A DNA stretch of 9,898 bases from assembly GCA_036653595.1 (NCBI GenBank), contig JAVVTQ010000048.1, positions 1-9,898 of the forward strand, read 5' to 3'. The notes beneath the pieces were generated by a model. It worked only from the letters and a program-made list of their open reading frames with translations, was not told the origin of the DNA and ran no database searches. The first letter of the stretch is position 1; each line of letters begins with the position of its first letter. This DNA is from JAVVTQ01 sp036653595 (GTDB taxonomy: Bacteria; Bacillota; Clostridia; Oscillospirales; Ruminococcaceae). Both the position numbers and the translations under genes were made by a program. Positions 5,701 to 9,898 of this stretch are shown piece after piece.

Positions 5701-6753
5701 ATGGTTAATTTAAACACAAAATTTCACGACGGAATCACATCAAAATTTGCACAGGAAAGCCTTGTCGCAAACAGGCTGTCGAGCGATTATGAATTTTCCG
5801 GAGCTAAGACGGTCAAGGTACTGACGCCAATCACGGTCGCGATGCAAGACTATACGCGCAGCGGGTCAAACAGATACGGAACACCGACGGAGATGCAGGA
5901 CATTGTGCAGGAGCTGACGCTCTCACAGGACAAGTCATTTACCATAACAATCGACAAGGGAAACCTTGAGGATCAGAATTACGCGAAAAACACAATGACG
6001 ATGGTGGCTGTTCAGATGAGGGAGAGGGCAATACCCGAAATGGACAAGTATGTCCTCAACATGCTGGCAAAAAAAGCGGGGAAAATTGTCGGACAAACGG
6101 CAGAGACTACTACCGGAAACGTCTGCGCGCGAATATCCGATGCGACAAAATATCTCGATGACAACGAGGTTCCGGTCAATGACAGAACACTTTTTGTAAG
6201 CGCCGACACATACAGGCTGCTTAAGCACTCGAACGAATACATGGCGGTTGAGGGGCTTGCCCGCGAGGCGATTCGCAGGGGAACGGTTGGGCGATATGAC
6301 GCGATGGAGGTTGTCAAAGTGCCCGCGTCGCGCTGGCCGCTGAACGCAAATTTCATAATAGTTCACAAAAATGCCGCCGTGGCGCCTGTCAAACTGTCGG
6401 AGACAAAAGTACATCAGGACCCTCCCGGTATATCAGGAGCTCTTTTGGAAGGGCGTCAGTATTACGATTTGTTTGTTTTCGGAGCGCGCTGTGACGGGGT
6501 CTATGCCGACGTTGATGTGCGTACGGGAAAGGGCATTGTGTGCGCAAAGCCGGCGATTGCTGCAAATGGCGCATTGAGCTGCGCAACGGCAGGCGCGGTC
6601 ATACACTTTACCACAGACGGCACAGATCCTCGCTTTAGCACGACTGCCAAAACGGGGACAGTGAGCGACATGAGTGCTGTCGGAACCAAGGTTAGGGCAT
6701 ATGCCGAGCTTGAGGGCGGATATCCGAGCGAGGTCGAGACGAAGACACTTTAA
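5701..6753 (+). CDS. Major capsid protein, HK97 fold, with C-terminal chitobiase-like beta domain
   Basis: This 350-aa protein should build the head shell. Residues 1-280 fit the HK97-fold coat group common in clostridial phages: a pattern of KTVKVLTP, YGTPTEMQ, SQDKSFTITIDKGNLEDQ, and the spine helix ERAIPEMDKYVLNMLA (about 107-122). ADTYRLL, preceding the later P-loop, and FIIVHKNAAVAPVKL are also typical. Residues about 281-350 form a separate small beta domain (AVIHFTTDGTDPRFS at 299-313, then KVRAYAELEGGYPSE). This matches the pattern of chitobiase C-terminal/Ig-like modules, which often bind surfaces or sugars. GGAGGAG at 5687-5693, near-perfect for the ribosome and eight bases before ATG, predicts high output. 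The scaffold stop is 14 bases upstream. Capsid identity is confident; the appended domain is by pattern. Confidence 0.9.
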   Translation: MVNLNTKFHDGITSKFAQESLVANRLSSDYEFSGAKTVKVLTPITVAMQDYTRSGSNRYGTPTEMQDIVQELTLSQDKSFTITIDKGNLEDQNYAKNTMTMVAVQMRERAIPEMDKYVLNMLAKKAGKIVGQTAETTTGNVCARISDATKYLDDNEVPVNDRTLFVSADTYRLLKHSNEYMAVEGLAREAIRRGTVGRYDAMEVVKVPASRWPLNANFIIVHKNAAVAPVKLSETKVHQDPPGISGALLEGRQYYDLFVFGARCDGVYADVDVRTGKGIVCAKPAIAANGALSCATAGAVIHFTTDGTDPRFSTTAKTGTVSDMSAVGTKVRAYAELEGGYPSEVETKTL

Positions 6754-6764
6754 CTGACGGAAAA

Positions 6765-6908
6765 ATGAGCGCAGATTTTGCTTTTGACAGTCCCGAGAGA
6801 AAGCTTACTGCGCTCGGAGTATGTGAAATTGATGGCGATACGGCAAGGAGCGGTGCTCTGAGCCGACGCCATTTTCTTTTGCGGAGAAGAGGTGAGGGAT
6901 ATATATGA
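6765..6908 (+). CDS. 47-aa ORF of unknown function, ATGA-coupled to the adaptor gene
   Basis: ATG 6765 lies 11 bases after the capsid stop, and the frame's TGA (6906-6908) overlaps the next gene's ATG (6905) as ATGA. That classic four-base overlap, plus filling the whole gap between two structural genes, argues for a real gene. The peptide is polar at the N-terminus (SADFAFDSPERKLTALG) and strongly basic near the end (SRRHFLLRRRGEG). No domain is recognised. The ribosome site (ACGGA) is weak, so translation may depend on ribosomes arriving from the capsid gene. It might be a minor head protein; a regulatory leader is possible. Confidence 0.55.
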   Translation: MSADFAFDSPERKLTALGVCEIDGDTARSGALSRRHFLLRRRGEGYI

Positions 6909-7285
6909 CGGGGAAAAAACTGTTCGAGACAGCATTGTCGCTGCTTATGACAGGGGAACAGGACGTGATTGAGTACAAGGCGTATTTGGCAGAGCTGTTA
7001 AACGTGCTTCTTGCGGAAACCTTTGAGGTCAACAATTCAATAAGGCTATACAAGGGCAAGCAGCAGCTTTTTGAGATTTACAAGGCAGGCGACATACAAG
7101 AGGAGCTGCCCTGTGAGGAGGAGCTGTGCAGTCCGGCGCTTGCATACGGACTTTGCGCACGGCTGCTTTACGCAGAGGACGACCTTGCGAGAATGGCTTT
7201 TTTTCAAAATCAATATGTTTCGGCTGTCGAAGATGCGAAGAGGTGCATATCAGGCAGCGTGATTGAGTGCCGGGGGGAGATATAG
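6905..7285 (+). CDS. Head-tail adaptor (connector) protein
   Basis: This 126-aa protein is probably the ring that sits under the portal and extends the DNA channel. It is mostly helical: TALSLLMTGEQ-like N-terminal helix, LAELLNVLLAETFEVNNSIRL near 28-48, and a C-terminal helix ALAYGLCARLLYAEDDLARM (about 76-95) continuing FFQNQYVSAVEDAKR. Aromatic/Ala-rich 'YGLCARLL...NQY..A' helices of this kind are common in phage adaptors. The slot between coat and hub matches P22 gene 4. It overlaps the 47-aa ORF by four bases. GAGGTGAGGG lies before ATG 6905. Family membership rests on context and helix pattern, not a strict motif. Confidence 0.65.
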   Translation: MTGKKLFETALSLLMTGEQDVIEYKAYLAELLNVLLAETFEVNNSIRLYKGKQQLFEIYKAGDIQEELPCEEELCSPALAYGLCARLLYAEDDLARMAFFQNQYVSAVEDAKRCISGSVIECRGEI

Positions 7286-7286
7286 T

Positions 7287-9140
7287 GTGAGGGGAATGAG
7301 CAACGCCTACGGACAAAACCCGACGGTCAGCGCGATTGTGTCGGAATTTAGGGGTGTGGATTTTCACAATGCAGCGACCAACGTGGAAAATTTCAGAAGT
7401 CCCAACGCGCTCAATATGATTAGAGATGTTCCGGGCAAGGTGAGAAAGCGCATGGGATTTTATAAAAAGGCGCAATACGGCGCGCGAATTAACGGGATTT
7501 TCTCGCTTGAGCTTAACAGTGGGACGAGAAGGATTATTCACAGCGGAAACAAGCTTTTTTGCGAGGAAGCGGAGATTTTTGGCACGATGGCGGACTCGCG
7601 TTCAACGGCGTGCCAAATGGGCGACATCCTTTATGTGTTTGACGGACAAAATGCGCTGAGATATGACGGAACCGCGGCCACAAGGCTTTGCAATGCGGCA
7701 TATGCGCCGACAATCTCCATATCAAGGGAGCCTTCAGGTGGCGGGACAATATATGAGCCGATGAACCTGATTGGCAAGCGCTTTAAGGAAAGATTTTTGG
7801 CGAATGGGACTGCAACTGTCTATCAGCTGGGATATGACGGGCTTGATGTCGGCACTGTTCAGGTGAAGATTCTAAACGAAAGCGGGGACTGGGTGCTAAG
7901 AGCGCCGGCGACGGATTATACCGTGGACTATGAGCTCGGAACTATTACATTTGTGACGGCACCGCCCGCGCCGGGGGTGAGCGGTGCAGATAACGTTGAG
8001 ATAAGCGCAGAAAAGACACGGAACGACTGCGCTGCGATGATTGAAAAATGCAACATTTCCGTGCTATTTGGAGTCAACGGAGCGGCGAACAGACTGTTTG
8101 TTTCGGGCAATGCGGAGTTTAGAAACAGGGACTGGTACAGCGAGATGAACAACGGCGAATACTTCCCGGAAACGTGTTACTCAATTATCGGGCAAAGCTC
8201 GAAAATTATCGGCTATTCAATTATCGACGACAAGCTTGCGGCGCACAAGGAGGATGACAGCGATGGAAGAAATATTGTTTTGCGCTCAGGCGAAATGCGC
8301 GACGGTAAGGCGGCTTTTCCGATTGTAGGAAGCTTGCAGGGGGTTGGGGCGATATCACACCATGCGATTTCCTATTTAAAGACCGAGCCGCTGTTTCTGA
8401 GCAGAGATGGAATTTATGCGATTACGGCGGCGGACATCAGCGGCAGCATGTATTCTCAAAACAGGAGCATTTTTATAAACAAAAGGCTTTTGGCAGAGAA
8501 GAACATCCACGAGGCAGTGAGCGAGGTTTATAAGGATTTCTATTTGCTCGCACTCAACGGAAATGTCTATGTGCTCGATTCACTGCAAAAGACTGTAGAA
8601 AAAAACGCGCCTTTTTCTACACATCAATATGAGGCATATTTTTTGACCGGAATCGATGCGAGGGTGATAAAGCGAATTAAGGACAAGCTTCTATTTGGGA
8701 CATGTACCGGCGATATTATGGAGTTTTTTTCGGACGACACGAGCAAAATGTCTTACAACGACAACGGTGCTGCGATTTTGGCGTTCTGGGAGACACCGCA
8801 ATTAGACAATGGTCAGTTCTATCGAAGAAAAAGATTCAGATACATTGCACTGCGGCTTATGGCGGGCGCTGTGACAAGCGTCGTGGTGCGCATGCAAATA
8901 GGCGGGATATGGCAGGAGCTGTTTGGCGAAGCAAAAAAGCTGAGATTCTTTTCGTTTAAGAATCTTTCGTTTTCAAAACTCACCTTTTCGTGTGACGCGA
9001 CACCCAAAACCGTCGGAAACAGAATTCATTGTGCAAAAACAGACAAGGCGACATTTAGATTTGAGAATGCTCAGAAAGATGAACCGTTTGGTCTTTACAG
9101 TTTTTGTGCTGAGTTCAAGCAGATGAACAAAGTAAAATAG
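7287..9140 (+). CDS. Tail hub / packaged-DNA stabilisation protein (P22 gp10-like position)
   Basis: This 617-aa protein probably caps the connector and joins it to the tail. Residues 18-58 contain VSEFRGVDF and RSPNALNMIRDVPGKVRKR followed by MGF, the opening found in large phage tail/stabilisation proteins. The rest is beta-rich with repeated blades such as GDILYVFDGQNALRYDG, NRLFVSGNAEFRNRDW, SRDGIYAITAADI and NGNVYVLDSLQ, fitting a propeller-like fold. The end is a jelly-roll-like beta region. I chose GTG 7287, one base after the upstream stop and six bases after GGGGGGAGA. A longer in-frame start at TTG 7263 and an ATG at 7296 are less well served. It is longer than P22 gp10 (472 aa). 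Function is inferred from position and blade pattern. Confidence 0.65.
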   Translation: MRGMSNAYGQNPTVSAIVSEFRGVDFHNAATNVENFRSPNALNMIRDVPGKVRKRMGFYKKAQYGARINGIFSLELNSGTRRIIHSGNKLFCEEAEIFGTMADSRSTACQMGDILYVFDGQNALRYDGTAATRLCNAAYAPTISISREPSGGGTIYEPMNLIGKRFKERFLANGTATVYQLGYDGLDVGTVQVKILNESGDWVLRAPATDYTVDYELGTITFVTAPPAPGVSGADNVEISAEKTRNDCAAMIEKCNISVLFGVNGAANRLFVSGNAEFRNRDWYSEMNNGEYFPETCYSIIGQSSKIIGYSIIDDKLAAHKEDDSDGRNIVLRSGEMRDGKAAFPIVGSLQGVGAISHHAISYLKTEPLFLSRDGIYAITAADISGSMYSQNRSIFINKRLLAEKNIHEAVSEVYKDFYLLALNGNVYVLDSLQKTVEKNAPFSTHQYEAYFLTGIDARVIKRIKDKLLFGTCTGDIMEFFSDDTSKMSYNDNGAAILAFWETPQLDNGQFYRRKRFRYIALRLMAGAVTSVVVRMQIGGIWQELFGEAKKLRFFSFKNLSFSKLTFSCDATPKTVGNRIHCAKTDKATFRFENAQKDEPFGLYSFCAEFKQMNKVK

Positions 9141-9148
9141 GAGTAAAA

Positions 9149-9898
9149 ATGATTAAGAACAAAATACTACCTGAAAATTTAAATGGAAAAGGAATCTGCG
9201 GCCTGCCGGACTGCCCAAGTCTCACAACGACGGAGATGCAGGGAAAGTTTGAGGAGCTGGTGCGGGAGGTGGTGATTCCAAAGCACAATGCCGTGGTGGA
9301 GGAGCTTGACAGAGAATTTGCGACAAAACAGTACGTGGGTGTCACGGTGCAGAATATCGGTGCGGGAGACATGGCAAAGTTAGCTTATGACACTGATGGC
9401 GATGGCACGGTGAACAAAGCGGACAACGGATATTTTGAATACACGCACAGCAAGGTGGGGACAGTTCATTCGCTGGAGCACACGGGCGACGCACACGGAC
9501 ATATACGGTTTCTCGCGACGGGCGATTTCGCGGACGGCGACACGTGGACGGTAAACAGCGCTGTATGCACGGCGCAGACACAGGACGGAGAGCTGCTTTC
9601 GGGCGGCTTTTTCAAGGCGGGTTCGGTCGTTTCATGCTTTAAAAATGGTTCTGTCTTAAATTTTAAGTCGGGCGGCGCGGCGCTCAACTTTAAGATAATA
9701 AGAGCAGAGAGCGCGGCGGCGCTGCCCGCGACGGCCGCAGAGAACACTATAGCAGTTGAGACGGCGACAGATATAACAAGCTGGAGCTTTGGCACGGCAC
9801 AGCCGACTGCGCGAGCTGACGGTTCGGCTCTCGTCGGCGGTGAGCTTTGGATACAGACGAGCATTGTCTCGGAGTGCACATTCAACGCTCTCAAGAAG
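9149..9898 (+). CDS. Tail fibre-like protein, 3' end outside the window
   Basis: The first 250 codons are present; the frame is still open at the right edge. AGGAG lies five bases before ATG 9149, eight bases after the hub stop. Residues 29-57 are a short helix (EELVREVVIPKHNAVVEEL) that may trimerise. Residues 75-92 carry MAKLAYDTDGDGTVNKAD, whose D81, D83, D85 spacing resembles a calcium-binding EF-hand/dockerin loop and is a recurrent phage tail-fibre motif. Next come FADGDTWTVN and FFKAGSVVSCF (about 127-164). The C-terminal part (TIAVETATDITSWSFGTAQP, ELWIQTS, FNALK) matches a recurring phage receptor-binding beta module. It probably contacts the host surface. Confident that it is a tail protein, less so about the receptor role. 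Confidence 0.7.
   Translation, partial: MIKNKILPENLNGKGICGLPDCPSLTTTEMQGKFEELVREVVIPKHNAVVEELDREFATKQYVGVTVQNIGAGDMAKLAYDTDGDGTVNKADNGYFEYTHSKVGTVHSLEHTGDAHGHIRFLATGDFADGDTWTVNSAVCTAQTQDGELLSGGFFKAGSVVSCFKNGSVLNFKSGGAALNFKIIRAESAAALPATAAENTIAVETATDITSWSFGTAQPTARADGSALVGGELWIQTSIVSECTFNALKK

Noticed and set aside
7263..7286. TTG start for the hub protein
   Set aside because: It would overlap the adaptor gene without a ribosome site; GTG 7287 has GGGGGGAGA six bases upstream and begins just after the adaptor stop.

Overview
The window is a phage or prophage virion-assembly region, all transcribed left to right. Purine-rich Shine-Dalgarno sites, GTG starts, a sigma-A promoter with a TATAAT -10, heavy AGA/AGG codon use and mid-range GC point to a Firmicutes host, probably a clostridial anaerobe. 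This host call is inference. I support no integrase, tRNA, CRISPR array or minus-strand gene.

Region 1 (1-1092) is control DNA. An intrinsic terminator (125-158) closes the upstream unit. A strong extended -10 promoter (173-200) drives a 143-aa helical protein with a C-terminal sigma-region-4-like segment, probably a late-gene regulator. Three near-identical tandem units of about 110 bp follow, plus a degenerate unit running back into the stop codon of that gene. Every unit keeps a GTAC-N5-GTAC dyad. A second terminator (1065-1092) ends the region.

Region 2 (1093-3175) holds a stretch of uncertain coding, a 94-aa small-terminase candidate, the large terminase (ATPase plus nuclease, all key residues visible) and a 63-aa one-helix membrane protein.

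Region 3 (3162-6753) holds the portal, a double zinc-ribbon protein, a possible 45-aa ORF, a scaffold whose ribosome-binding site can be hidden in a hairpin, and the major capsid protein. The capsid has a chitobiase-C-terminal-like beta domain fused to its end.

Region 4 (6765-9898) holds a 47-aa ORF with an ATGA overlap, a head-tail adaptor, a 617-aa tail hub/stabilisation protein and the first 250 codons of a tail fibre-like protein that runs off the window.

The order terS-terL-portal-scaffold-coat-adaptor-hub resembles the P22 head module, so a short-tailed virion is plausible. Most of the window is ordinary phage morphogenesis. The least explained part is the repeat array with its dyads, placed between a regulator gene, a terminator and the structural operon.
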